From positions 1-41,237 of the forward strand of contig JAFPZZ010000030.1 of NCBI GenBank assembly GCA_017417045.1: 41,237 bases of DNA. The letters run 5' to 3'. This DNA is from Bacillota bacterium. GTDB lineage: Bacteria > Bacillota > Clostridia > Peptostreptococcales > Anaerovoracaceae. The position numbers were made by a program, and so were the translations under genes. The notes beneath the pieces are model-generated. The model was not told the origin of the DNA and did not search any database. It was given only the letters and a program-made list of their open reading frames with translations. This document shows positions 33,172 to 40,312 of the stretch, one piece after another. Positions within the stretch are counted from its first letter, which is position 1, and every line of letters starts with the position of its first letter.

Positions 33172-34152
33172 CTAGACCTCTGCCGGTATGCGGTCGCCGA
33201 GCTGCGTCATGGATGTGCTCTCTATCCTGGAGAAATAGTCGCAGATCAGATCCGAGAAATAGCGCGTGTACTCAGGCTGATAACGGTCTCTGTGCCTTAT
33301 GAGACTGAGCTTCAGGCTGCAGACGTCGTTTCCTTTTTTAAGCGGGATGATGTTGAGCTCGCGGGGGATGTCCCTGCGCTTATTGTTGAGCACGACGTTA
33401 GTACAAAAGCTCGCAGCCAGTCCTCTGAAGCAGATATTGGTCGCAATATTAGTGTAAGTGCTGTCGATATAGACCTTGGGCCTGACGTGTTCGTCCTCGA
33501 AGCATTCCCTGACTATGGCACCCAGCCTCGATGTGAACATGCAGAACGGAAGCCTGTCGAAATCGCTCACGTGAGCTCCTTCTGCCCACGCCTTCTTCTT
33601 CAGCGCGGAAGCCTCTTCGCCGTAGTATTCCTCAAGCAGCCCGTCAGTTACGCAGAAGAATATATGATCCGTCATAAACTGCTCGTGCACGAGGTTGATG
33701 TCGAAATTATCAGTGCTGACGATGGCGAGATCGAGCTCCCCCTCCAGGATCTTCGGAACGAGCTTTCCCGAGATGCTGTCGGTCACCCTGAGCTCGACCC
33801 TTGGATATTTAGCGGAAAAATCCTTCAGGATAGGCCCTATGCAGGTATCGATCCTGAGTGTGCTTGCTCCGAAGCGCAGTACTCCGCTCTCTTCATTCGT
33901 CATGTCGCTTATAAGATCCTGCAGGTTCGCGTACTGGGAAGTTATCTGCTTGGCGAAGTTCAGAACGTATTCGCCCGCCGGAGTCAGGCTGAGGGAAGGC
34001 TTCCTGTAGAAGAGCGGGGTCCCGAGCTCCTCCTCCATCCTGAGTATGCGGTTGCTGAGGGTCTGCTGAGATATGTACAGCCTGCTGGCCGTCTTCGTCA
34101 TATGAAGATCCTTTGCCAGCTCCTTGAAATAGTAAAAGCTCAGAATGTCCAT
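33172..34152 (-). CDS. LysR-family transcriptional regulator
   Basis: A 326-residue regulator. The N-terminal winged helix-turn-helix (residues 1-60) contains FYYFKELAKDLHMTKTASRLYISQQTLSNRI with the usual LysR recognition helix, followed by a linker helix and an effector domain (about 90-300) with VLRFGAST and EGELDLAIVSTDN motifs. The start at 34152 follows AAGGACAG and gives the standard LysR N-terminus; an in-frame ATG at 34221 would add 23 atypical residues. It is divergent from the DUF1932/RraA operon, the classical layout in which the regulator controls the neighbour with a pathway intermediate as ligand, and it is co-transcribed with the alpha/beta hydrolase. Confidence 0.93.
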   Translation of the reverse strand: MDILSFYYFKELAKDLHMTKTASRLYISQQTLSNRILRMEEELGTPLFYRKPSLSLTPAGEYVLNFAKQITSQYANLQDLISDMTNEESGVLRFGASTLRIDTCIGPILKDFSAKYPRVELRVTDSISGKLVPKILEGELDLAIVSTDNFDINLVHEQFMTDHIFFCVTDGLLEEYYGEEASALKKKAWAEGAHVSDFDRLPFCMFTSRLGAIVRECFEDEHVRPKVYIDSTYTNIATNICFRGLAASFCTNVVLNNKRRDIPRELNIIPLKKGNDVCSLKLSLIRHRDRYQPEYTRYFSDLICDYFSRIESTSMTQLGDRIPAEV

Positions 34153-34316
34153 ATACTGTCCTTTCAACAGGAATATCGACAAAACATCGTTGTAAAAATC
34201 CGGGTCATCAACCAAAACCATAGTATTACAAAGCCAGCTTTCTTACAAGAAAAGGGGCCGGATATGTGTTATATCAAAAAACGAGAGAAGAAAGATCACA
34301 TTCTCTTTTAAGCAAC

Positions 34317-34337
34317 AAAATTCGTTTGTCGAATTTT
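34317..34337. promoter_or_regulatory. LysR-type box in the divergent intergenic region
   Basis: AAAATTCG and CGAATTTT are perfect 8-bp inverted arms around TTTGT. The inner TTCGTTTGTCGAA is a T-N11-A box, the LysR family consensus. Its centre is about 67 nt upstream of the predicted start of the DUF1932/RraA transcript. It overlaps a CAAA-N5-TTTG element shared with the transporter promoter. Confidence 0.6.
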
Positions 34338-34357
34338 AAATTTTCCCCTGTTTGCTT

Positions 34358-34387
34358 TTGTCACCAGGTATGCTTTATCCTTTAGAT
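34358..34387 (+). promoter_or_regulatory. Candidate promoter of the DUF1932-RraA operon
   Basis: TTGTCA (34358-34363) and TTAGAT (34382-34387) are separated by 18 nt (17 to the overlapping TTTAGA). A start near 34394 gives a leader of about 45 nt ending in the AGATCGGAGGAAG ribosome binding site. Confidence 0.5.
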
Positions 34388-34439
34388 ACAGGAAAACGAC
34401 CTTATATCAGAACCTTACCACTCTAGATCGGAGGAAGAA

Positions 34440-35324
34440 ATGAAGATAGGATTTATAGGATTCGGCGAGGCCGCTTACAACCTTGCCATAGGACTCAAGG
34501 GCGAAGGCCTTGACGGGATCAGAGCCTGCGACGCCATGCAGGACCATCCCGAAAGAGGCTCCTTCGTAAGGCAGAGAGCCGCCGAGGCCGGAGTTCAGCT
34601 CATGGCAAACAACCAGGAGCTCGCGACCTGGGCAGACATGGTCTGCAACATCACCCCGACTCAGTTCGCCAAGGGCGCTCTCGAGTCCGTACTCGATATA
34701 CTCGGACCGGACAAGCTCCTCGTGGATCTGAGCTCCTCCACCCCCGCCGCCAAGGCAGAGATGGCTGAGATGACCGCGAAGACCGGCGCAAGATACGTCG
34801 ACGCCACCATGCTCGGTTCCCTTCCAGAGAGCAAGCACAAGGTGCAGATTATAGCCTGCGGTCCCGGAGCCGAAGCCTTCAAGACCGAGATGGATCCCTG
34901 GGGCATGAACATCACCCTCAACGAGGGAGCTCCCGGAGCAGCCAGCGCCATCAAGCTCGTCCGCAGCATCTTCATGAAGGGCATCGCGGCCCTTTGCCTC
35001 GAGATGCTCCAGGCCGCCGACGCCTACGACGTCACAGACGAGGTCGTAAGCTCCGTAGCGGCGTCCATGGACAAGGATCCGTTCGAAAAGATCATGGGCA
35101 GGCTCGTCACCGGCACCGCCATCCACTGCGTGCGCAGGGGCCACGAAGTTGAGGGTTCCGTCGATATGCTAAGAGAGGCCGGGCTCGATCCCTGCATGAG
35201 CATAGGCACCGTAAAGCGCCACCTCGCGCTCGCCCCTTACAATTTCGCCGACAAGTTCGCGGGCCAGAAGCCCGTTTGGCAGGACGTCATCACCGAGATA
35301 AGACCCCAGAAGGAGGAGAAATAA
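34440..35324 (+). CDS. DUF1932-domain beta-hydroxyacid dehydrogenase-like oxidoreductase
   Basis: A 294-residue NAD(P)-dependent dehydrogenase. The Rossmann domain starts directly with MKIGFIGFGEAAYNLA (GxGxxA fingerprint), followed by MVCNITPTQFAKG and VDLSSSTPAAKAEM (the substrate-site segment of beta-hydroxyacid dehydrogenases). The catalytic Lys region is AASAIKLVRSIFMKG, and the all-helical C-terminal part (about 195-280) is the DUF1932 type. Such enzymes oxidise hydroxyacids next to a carboxylate. A GGAGG site precedes the ATG, and the RraA gene starts 1 nt after its stop, so the two reactions are almost certainly sequential: oxidation to a 2-oxo or 4-hydroxy-2-oxo acid, then aldol cleavage. 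Confidence 0.88.
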   Translation: MKIGFIGFGEAAYNLAIGLKGEGLDGIRACDAMQDHPERGSFVRQRAAEAGVQLMANNQELATWADMVCNITPTQFAKGALESVLDILGPDKLLVDLSSSTPAAKAEMAEMTAKTGARYVDATMLGSLPESKHKVQIIACGPGAEAFKTEMDPWGMNITLNEGAPGAASAIKLVRSIFMKGIAALCLEMLQAADAYDVTDEVVSSVAASMDKDPFEKIMGRLVTGTAIHCVRRGHEVEGSVDMLREAGLDPCMSIGTVKRHLALAPYNFADKFAGQKPVWQDVITEIRPQKEEK

Positions 35325-35325
35325 A

Positions 35326-36027
35326 ATGTCAGTAGGCAAGAGAATTTTCCTTAAGAGAGAGATGCCCGATCCCGCGCTGATCGAGGCCTTCAAGGAGATC
35401 CCCGCATCCAATACCGCAGATACCATGGAGAGAAGCTGCGCGATGAATCCCAGGATCAGGCTCATGAGCAGCCCCAAGGCCCAGATGTCCTGCGGAGCGG
35501 CCTTCACCGTTAAGTGCCGCGCGGGCGACAACATGGGCATCCACGCCGCTATGAGATACGTAGGCGAAGGCGACTACCTCGTCATCTCCAACGAAGAGGA
35601 CAACACCCGTTCCCTCATCGGCGAAGTCATGATGACCTACCTCTACAAGTACAAGAAGATCGCCGGCATCATCATCGACGGACCTATCAGGGACATCGAC
35701 GAGATGGGCAGCTGGGACTTCCCCATCTACGCCACCGGCACCACCCCTGGCGGCCCCTACAAGGAAGGACCGTTTGAGATCAACGTGCCCATCGCCTGCG
35801 GCGGCATCTCCGTAAACCCCGGCGACATCATCCTCGCCGATCCCGACGGCATCATCGTCATCCCCAGGAAGGACGGCCCCGCCGTTCTCGAAGCGGCCAG
35901 GAAGTTCAAGGCCAACGACGAGAGAAAGGCCGGAGAGGCCGCTCAGGGCATCAAGGACTACGGCTGGATCGACAAGGCCTTCGAAGCAAAGAAGTACGAG
36001 ATCATAGACGAAGTCTACAGACCGTAA
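35326..36027 (+). CDS. RraA-family aldolase/decarboxylase (HMG/CHA aldolase-like)
   Basis: A 233-residue RraA-fold protein. Enzyme members cleave 4-hydroxy-4-methyl-2-oxoglutarate or 4-carboxy-4-hydroxy-2-oxoadipate to pyruvate plus pyruvate or oxaloacetate using Mg2+. The catalytic segment GEVMMTYLYKYKKIAGIIIDGPIRDIDEM is present, with the G-E, Arg and Asp positions that bind pyruvate and metal (IIDGPIRD near residues 112-119), and later NPGDIILADPDGI is conserved. These residues mark an aldolase and not the RNase E inhibitor paralogs, which are shorter (about 160). An AGGAGGAG site overlaps the end of the dehydrogenase gene. Substrate inferred: a branched or hydroxylated 2-oxo-dicarboxylate. 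Confidence 0.88.
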   Translation: MSVGKRIFLKREMPDPALIEAFKEIPASNTADTMERSCAMNPRIRLMSSPKAQMSCGAAFTVKCRAGDNMGIHAAMRYVGEGDYLVISNEEDNTRSLIGEVMMTYLYKYKKIAGIIIDGPIRDIDEMGSWDFPIYATGTTPGGPYKEGPFEINVPIACGGISVNPGDIILADPDGIIVIPRKDGPAVLEAARKFKANDERKAGEAAQGIKDYGWIDKAFEAKKYEIIDEVYRP

Positions 36028-36052
36028 AAAGTCTCAATAACAGACTCTAAAA

Positions 36053-36170
36053 AGTCAGAGCAGCAGACGCTGCAAGATCCGGAGCAGCAGGCTCTGCAGG
36101 AGTCAGAACAGCAGGCTCCCAAGATCCAGAGCAGCAGGCGCTGCAAGAGCTAGAGCAGCAGGCTCCCAAA
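36053..36170 (+). repeat. 23/24-bp tandem repeat, five copies, after rraA-like gene
   Basis: Units start at 36053, 36077, 36101, 36124 and 36148 (24, 24, 23, 24, 23 bp). Each carries CAGAGCAGCAG(A/G)C or a near copy; starts alternate between AGTC/AGCT and ATCC, and ends between GCTGCAAG and CTCCCAAG. A decayed unit precedes at about 36029. The array fills the 3' untranslated region before the terminator. Confidence 0.85.
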
Positions 36171-36193
36171 AACCAGAAAAGAATAATTGCCAA

Positions 36194-36221
36194 AAACAGA
36201 GGACCGAGAGGTCCTCTGTTT
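36194..36221. terminator. Bidirectional terminator between rraA-like gene and lgt
   Basis: A perfect 12-bp stem AAACAGAGGACC / GGTCCTCTGTTT with a GAGA loop, followed by T-rich sequence on both strands. Confidence 0.9.
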
Positions 36222-36261
36222 CATTCATAACAAGTTTATACAAAGATAAGTTTAAGCAAAG

Positions 36262-37041
36262 TCACCGATTCGCTTTTTCAGACTTCGACATCCTCCTGAA
36301 GAGCGCGTACAGCGCGATCGACGCCGCTATAGCGCATGCGCTTATGACCTGCGCCTGTTTGAAGGGGCCTATCATGAGGCTGTCCGTCCTGAGCCCTTCC
36401 ACGAATATCCTCTCGAGCGAGTAAAGCGCCGCGTACATGCATATGAGCTGTCCGTCGAAGCTCTTCTTGCCGCTCTCGTCGAACCAGAGCAAAAAGAGGA
36501 AGAGCAGGAAGCACCATATGGACTCGTAGAGAAAGGTCGGATGGACGAACTCCCCGTCCGCGTAGATCGCCCAGGGGAGATCGGTGGGCCCTCCGTGAGC
36601 CTCGCTGTTGAAGTAATTGCCCCAGCGGCCAATAGACTGGGCCAGGGGGAAGGATACAGCCGCGAGGTCGAGCCATTTTAGAGGATGCTCCTTCCATTTG
36701 CGGAAGAGGTATATCGCCATGCCTATGCCGCCTATGAGCGAGCCGTGGATAGCCATGCCTCCTCCCCGAAGATTCAGTATCTGGCTCAGATCAGCGGAAT
36801 AATAATCCCATCTGAACAGCACGTAGTAGAGCCTTGCTCCGAGTATCCCGGCCGGGACGCAGTATATGGCTAAGTCCAGAACGTGCTCAGGATCGAGGCC
36901 CTTTTTCTTCGCCCTGACGTACATCAACGCGAAGCCTATGCAGATCGAGCCCGTCATGAACAGGGCGTACCACATTATGTCGAGGCCGAAGACCGTGAAG
37001 GCTACGGGGTCCGGAACGGGAAGGAACGGAGTCCTCGTCAT
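36262..37041 (-). CDS. lgt: Prolipoprotein diacylglyceryl transferase
   Basis: A 259-residue inner-membrane enzyme that adds diacylglycerol to the lipobox Cys of lipoproteins, including those encoded in this window. About seven hydrophobic segments; the Lgt signature appears as [14 protein letters not shown] (around residues 137-150), and the conserved [14 protein letters not shown] (around 92-105) and catalytic-site Arg/His residues are present, as is FLYESIW. The ATG at 37041 overlaps the recR stop (ATGA), so it is translated with recR. Length normal. Confidence 0.96.
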   Translation of the reverse strand: MTRTPFLPVPDPVAFTVFGLDIMWYALFMTGSICIGFALMYVRAKKKGLDPEHVLDLAIYCVPAGILGARLYYVLFRWDYYSADLSQILNLRGGGMAIHGSLIGGIGMAIYLFRKWKEHPLKWLDLAAVSFPLAQSIGRWGNYFNSEAHGGPTDLPWAIYADGEFVHPTFLYESIWCFLLFLFLLWFDESGKKSFDGQLICMYAALYSLERIFVEGLRTDSLMIGPFKQAQVISACAIAASIALYALFRRMSKSEKANR

Positions 37042-37637
37042 AGCTCCCTCCTGCCCTCGAGCGCCTTGGAAAGGGTCACCTCGTCGGCGTATTCGAGGTC
37101 TCCGCCCACGGGTATGCCGTGAGCTATCCTCGTGACCTTTATCCCCGCGGGCTTAACGAGCTTGGCTATGTACATCGCCGTAGCTTCTCCCTCTATGTTG
37201 GGATTGGTGGCGAGTATGAGCTCCCTCACGTCGTCCGACTGCAGCCTGAGTATCAGGGATCTCAGGTTTATGTCCTCAGGGCCTATCCCGTCCATCGGGG
37301 AAATGGCGCCGTTCAGCACGTGATATACCCCGTTGAACTCCCTGATGCGCTCCATGGCGAAAACGTCTCTCGAGCTCTCGACGACGCAGATGAGGCTGTG
37401 GTCGCGGCTCTGATCAGAGCATATGCTGCAGGGATCCTCGTCGGTGAGGTTGCCGCAGACAGAGCAGAACTTCATCTCGCGCTTCGCGGTCGTTATAGAT
37501 TCTGCGAGCGCCTGAGCGTCGTGCTCGTTCATCGAGAGTATGTGAAAAGCCAGGCGCTGGGCGGTCTTGCCGCCTATGCCCGGAAGCTTGCTGAGCTCGG
37601 CTATTAGATTTTTGAGAGGTTTCGCGTAATACCTCAT
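37038..37637 (-). CDS. recR: Recombination mediator protein RecR
   Basis: A 199-residue protein of standard length. Helix-hairpin-helix [20 protein letters not shown] at the N-terminus, zinc finger C-x2-C...C-x2-C ([16 protein letters not shown], about 57-72), Toprim segment [15 protein letters not shown], and C-terminal Walker-like ARGIP-type region ([17 protein letters not shown]). It loads RecA with RecFO at single-strand gaps. GGAGGAG precedes the ATG; the site directly follows a small hairpin (37647-37664). Part of the dnaX-trmO-ybaB-recR-lgt unit. Confidence 0.97.
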   Translation of the reverse strand: MRYYAKPLKNLIAELSKLPGIGGKTAQRLAFHILSMNEHDAQALAESITTAKREMKFCSVCGNLTDEDPCSICSDQSRDHSLICVVESSRDVFAMERIREFNGVYHVLNGAISPMDGIGPEDINLRSLILRLQSDDVRELILATNPNIEGEATAMYIAKLVKPAGIKVTRIAHGIPVGGDLEYADEVTLSKALEGRREL

Positions 37638-37705
37638 TTACTCCTCCGAAAGCGGGGGCTTTCGCAGTTCTCCTCTTTTCGTGAAAATAGCGATATGCGC
37701 CGCGC

Positions 37706-38059
37706 CTACATTATCCCCGGAGGAAGTCCGAGCCCGCTGGTGAGGCTGTTCATACGGCTCTGGGAGAGCTCGTCTATCTGGCGCATGGCCTCGTTCGTAG
37801 CCGCGACTATGAGGTCTTCCAGCATCTCGACGTCGTCGGGATCTATGATCTTCGGATCGATCCTGACAGAGGTCAGCTGGTGAGCTCCGTTGACCTTGAC
37901 AGTTATGGCTCCGCCGCCGGCGCTGGCCTCGGTCTCCGTCTGCTCTATCTCGGCCTGCATGGCCTCCATCTTCGACTGCATCGCAGCGAGCTGGGCCATC
38001 TGGTCCTGCCTGCTGGGCTTGCTGCTCGGCCTCTTTCCGGCCTTCATTCCTTTACCCAT
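37706..38059 (-). CDS. ybaB: YbaB/EbfC family nucleoid-associated protein
   Basis: A 117-residue DNA-binding protein of the YbaB/EbfC family. The N-terminal 20 residues are basic, then comes an amphipathic helix (MAQLAAMQSKMEAMQAEIEQ), the strand AGGGAITVKVNG, and the typical VRIDPKIIDPDDVEMLEDLIVAATNEA segment. It binds as a dimer and lies beside recR as in most bacteria. An AAAGGAG site precedes the ATG. The 169-nt spacer upstream to trmO holds no supported gene. Confidence 0.95.
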   Translation of the reverse strand: MGKGMKAGKRPSSKPSRQDQMAQLAAMQSKMEAMQAEIEQTETEASAGGGAITVKVNGAHQLTSVRIDPKIIDPDDVEMLEDLIVAATNEAMRQIDELSQSRMNSLTSGLGLPPGIM

Positions 38060-38228
38060 GGTATCTCCTTTTTGTATCCAGTGCCCAAAGAGGCGTTGCA
38101 GCGTCCCCGGGCTTGTTTGACGAATTATTTGCGGCAGCTACGTCGCGTTGGTGCGCCGCGTTTGCTGCGCCGCTATTGATGCGCATGGTTTTCAGCGGGC
38201 CCTCACCTTCGCCGGCTTCAGCCTGTGT

Positions 38229-38924
38229 TCAGCTATTAGACTGCTCCTCAAAGGCGGAAGCGGACGTTACCTTAAGCACGCCCTCCCTCACGCTGAACTT
38301 GACGTTCAGCTCGGCGTAGCGCATGCCATAGACGCGGTCCGGGTCGTCCTGATAGGAAGGCCTGGGGTCGAAGCTGAGTATCTCGGCGAGCTGCTGCCTT
38401 ATCGCGGGATCAAGCCCCTCTATGCCTTCACCCTCTTCGTCGAATACGACCTCGAGCCGCGGACGCGGCTTCGAGTTGAAGCCTTCGTGCGCGTCGGGAT
38501 GGCAGTCCCTCGCTATGTAGGGTTTGACGTCGTATATCGGGGTGCCGTCCAGCAGGTCTGCGCCGCTCACTATCAGGTAGGGTGCGCCGTCGCCGCTAAG
38601 CACGGCCTTTTCGAGCCTTACGCTGGTCATTCCTATGGGATTGGGCCTGTTCGGAGAGCGCGTCGCGAAGACTCCCATGCGCTCGTTCCCGCCGAGCACC
38701 GGAGGCCTTACGGTCGGGCTGAAAGATCCTCTTTTGCTCTTGGAAAATTCCCAGAGCAGCCAAATGTGGGAGAAACCCTCTATGCCCCTCAGGGCGTTCG
38801 GGTCTGCGTACTCTCCCTCGAAAACGACGCGGCTCAGGACCGATTGCGCCATGCCGCCCTGCTTCGGTATACCGAACTTCTCCTTGAAGTCATTTTCTAT
38901 GTGAGCTACCGGGACGAATTCCAT
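38229..38924 (-). CDS. trmO: tRNA (N6-threonylcarbamoyladenosine37-N6)-methyltransferase TrmO
   Basis: A 231-residue SAM-dependent enzyme of the TrmO/TsaA/VirR family that methylates t6A37 in threonine tRNAs. The N-terminal VAHIENDF, the core GVFATRSPNRPNPIGMTSVRL (around 87-107) and the DGTPIYDVKPYI segment (around 127-138) are diagnostic. The C-terminal extension (DPRPSYQDDPDRVYGMRYAELNVKF) is also typical. It starts 3 nt after dnaX, which is unusual: ybaB normally follows dnaX directly. Confidence 0.93.
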   Translation of the reverse strand: MEFVPVAHIENDFKEKFGIPKQGGMAQSVLSRVVFEGEYADPNALRGIEGFSHIWLLWEFSKSKRGSFSPTVRPPVLGGNERMGVFATRSPNRPNPIGMTSVRLEKAVLSGDGAPYLIVSGADLLDGTPIYDVKPYIARDCHPDAHEGFNSKPRPRLEVVFDEEGEGIEGLDPAIRQQLAEILSFDPRPSYQDDPDRVYGMRYAELNVKFSVREGVLKVTSASAFEEQSNS

Positions 38925-38927
38925 GGC

Positions 38928-40001
38928 CTACCTGCTCATCCTGACTATCGCGATCTCTATGAGAGTGCGCGGTCTGTGGGCGTACCTGGCGTCTGCTATG
39001 GTCCTTGAGAGCAGCGTTATGCAGCCCCTTATAAAATCGAGGTCAGCTCTCTTGCTCTGCTCCCTGAGCCTCTCTATATTCTCCATCGAGAGGTTCAGGA
39101 TGTCCTGAGGCCTGTCGAGTATCTTGATCATCATGAGGCTGCGGAAATGCTCCATCCAGTCCTTGGCAAACTGCACGGCCTCCTTGCCTTCGGCAAGCAC
39201 GTCCGAGAAGCATCTCAGCGCGCCCGCGAGGTCTTTATTCAGCACGCAGTCGGTCATCTCGATATAGACTTCGGTGCCGGCCATTCCGAGAAGGAAGAGC
39301 ACGTCGTCCCTTGTGATATCGGTCCCTCCTGCGAGGCAGCGGTCCAAAAGCGAGAGACCGTCCCTGACGGAGCCGTCGGCGTTGGCCGCTATCAGCGCGA
39401 GGGCTTCTGGCTCGGCCTTTCCTCCGATCTCCTCTATGATCTCTGCGAAGCGCTTCGCCATGACCTCTTCCGAGACCCTTCTGAAATCGAGCCTTATGCA
39501 GCGCGAGTGTATGGTTGCGGGTAGCTTTTCCGGATCGGTCGTCGCGAGTATGAATACCGTATCCTTGGGAGGCTCTTCGAGGGTCTTCAGGAGCGCGTTG
39601 CAGGCCGCGCCTGTAAGCATGTGAGCTTCGTCTATGATGTACACCTTGGTCCTGCCCATGACCGGAGGGAAGTTGACCTCCTCCCTGAGTATGCGCACGT
39701 CGTCAACGCCGTTGTTGGAGGCAGCGTCTATCTCCACGACGTCCAGGAAACTGCCGGACGCTATGGCGCGGCAGGTCTCGCAGGTCCCGCAGGGCTTCTC
39801 CCCTTCCGAGTCGCAGTTGAGTGCTTTGGCCAGTATCCTCGCGGTCGTGGTCTTGCCCGTCCCGCGGGTGCCGCAGAAGAGGTAGGCGTGTCCCCAGGTG
39901 CCGTTTTTTATCTGGTTTTTCAGTATCCTGACTATGTGCTCCTGCCCGAGCAGGGTGTCGAAGGTGTCGGGACGGAAGCTTCTGTATAGGGCCTGGTACA
40001 T
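38928..40001 (-). CDS. dnaX: DNA polymerase III clamp-loader subunit, gamma-length DnaX
   Basis: A 357-residue clamp-loader ATPase. Walker A GTRGTGKTT (about 44-52), the zinc module C-x8-C-x2-C-x2-C (CDSEGEKPCGTCETC region, 64-78), Walker B YIIDEAHML, and sensor 1/SRC arginine finger (IHSRCIRLDF) are all intact. The protein ends right after domain III (RTLIEIAIVRMSR). DnaX in most Bacillota is over 500 residues, with domains IV-V that bind the replicative helicase and polymerase; here they are absent, and trmO begins 3 nt later. I see no frameshift slip site needed to make gamma, since the gene already encodes only that form. Confidence 0.93.
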   Translation of the reverse strand: MYQALYRSFRPDTFDTLLGQEHIVRILKNQIKNGTWGHAYLFCGTRGTGKTTTARILAKALNCDSEGEKPCGTCETCRAIASGSFLDVVEIDAASNNGVDDVRILREEVNFPPVMGRTKVYIIDEAHMLTGAACNALLKTLEEPPKDTVFILATTDPEKLPATIHSRCIRLDFRRVSEEVMAKRFAEIIEEIGGKAEPEALALIAANADGSVRDGLSLLDRCLAGGTDITRDDVLFLLGMAGTEVYIEMTDCVLNKDLAGALRCFSDVLAEGKEAVQFAKDWMEHFRSLMMIKILDRPQDILNLSMENIERLREQSKRADLDFIRGCITLLSRTIADARYAHRPRTLIEIAIVRMSR

Positions 40002-40035
40002 CTTTTCTCCTAAAAAACTGTCCCTGATCTGCTAT

Positions 40036-40146
40036 GCGGGCTCTGCCAGGCTTATCCGCGGCACATGCAGGATCTCGCTTAGTGCTGCTTCCTTCCGGAC
40101 CTGACACGGTTCACAGGTCTGCATTGCGCGGGGCCCGGCGGAGCCG
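40036..40146 (-). ncRNA. ffs: Small signal recognition particle RNA (4.5S-type)
   Basis: On the minus strand the conserved domain IV core GGTCCGGAAGGAAGCAGC (about 40101-40084) is present with the symmetric and asymmetric loops that bind Ffh. The flanks CAGACCTG/GTCAGGTC and ATGCAG/CTGCAT build the long hairpin, closed by CGGGC/GCCCG near the ends. Length is about 110 nt, the short form without an Alu domain. It lies directly upstream of dnaX, a common order in Bacillota. Ends are approximate. Confidence 0.92.
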
Positions 40147-40312
40147 GCATAACCTATCAAGGACATATATGTGATATTCTACCCGATTTGAGTTTTAAAG
40201 TCCACCCAAGATTTCGCGCGGGCTCCATAGTCCGTTCTGCTCAGGGCGGCGTCCGTCAGCTTCTTAAGATCTGCATGGGCGAAAGATTCCTGTCCTTGCG
40301 GGGGCGGCGTGC

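Noticed and set aside
36053..36170. CRISPR array
   Set aside because: Units are directly adjacent without unique spacers, and no cas gene is near. It is a plain tandem repeat, as are the arrays at 15821 and 32112.
38060..38228. Small frame between trmO and ybaB, possibly a relic of DnaX tau sequence
   Set aside because: The product is about 47 residues, Ala/Asn-rich, without ribosome binding site and without resemblance to tau domains.
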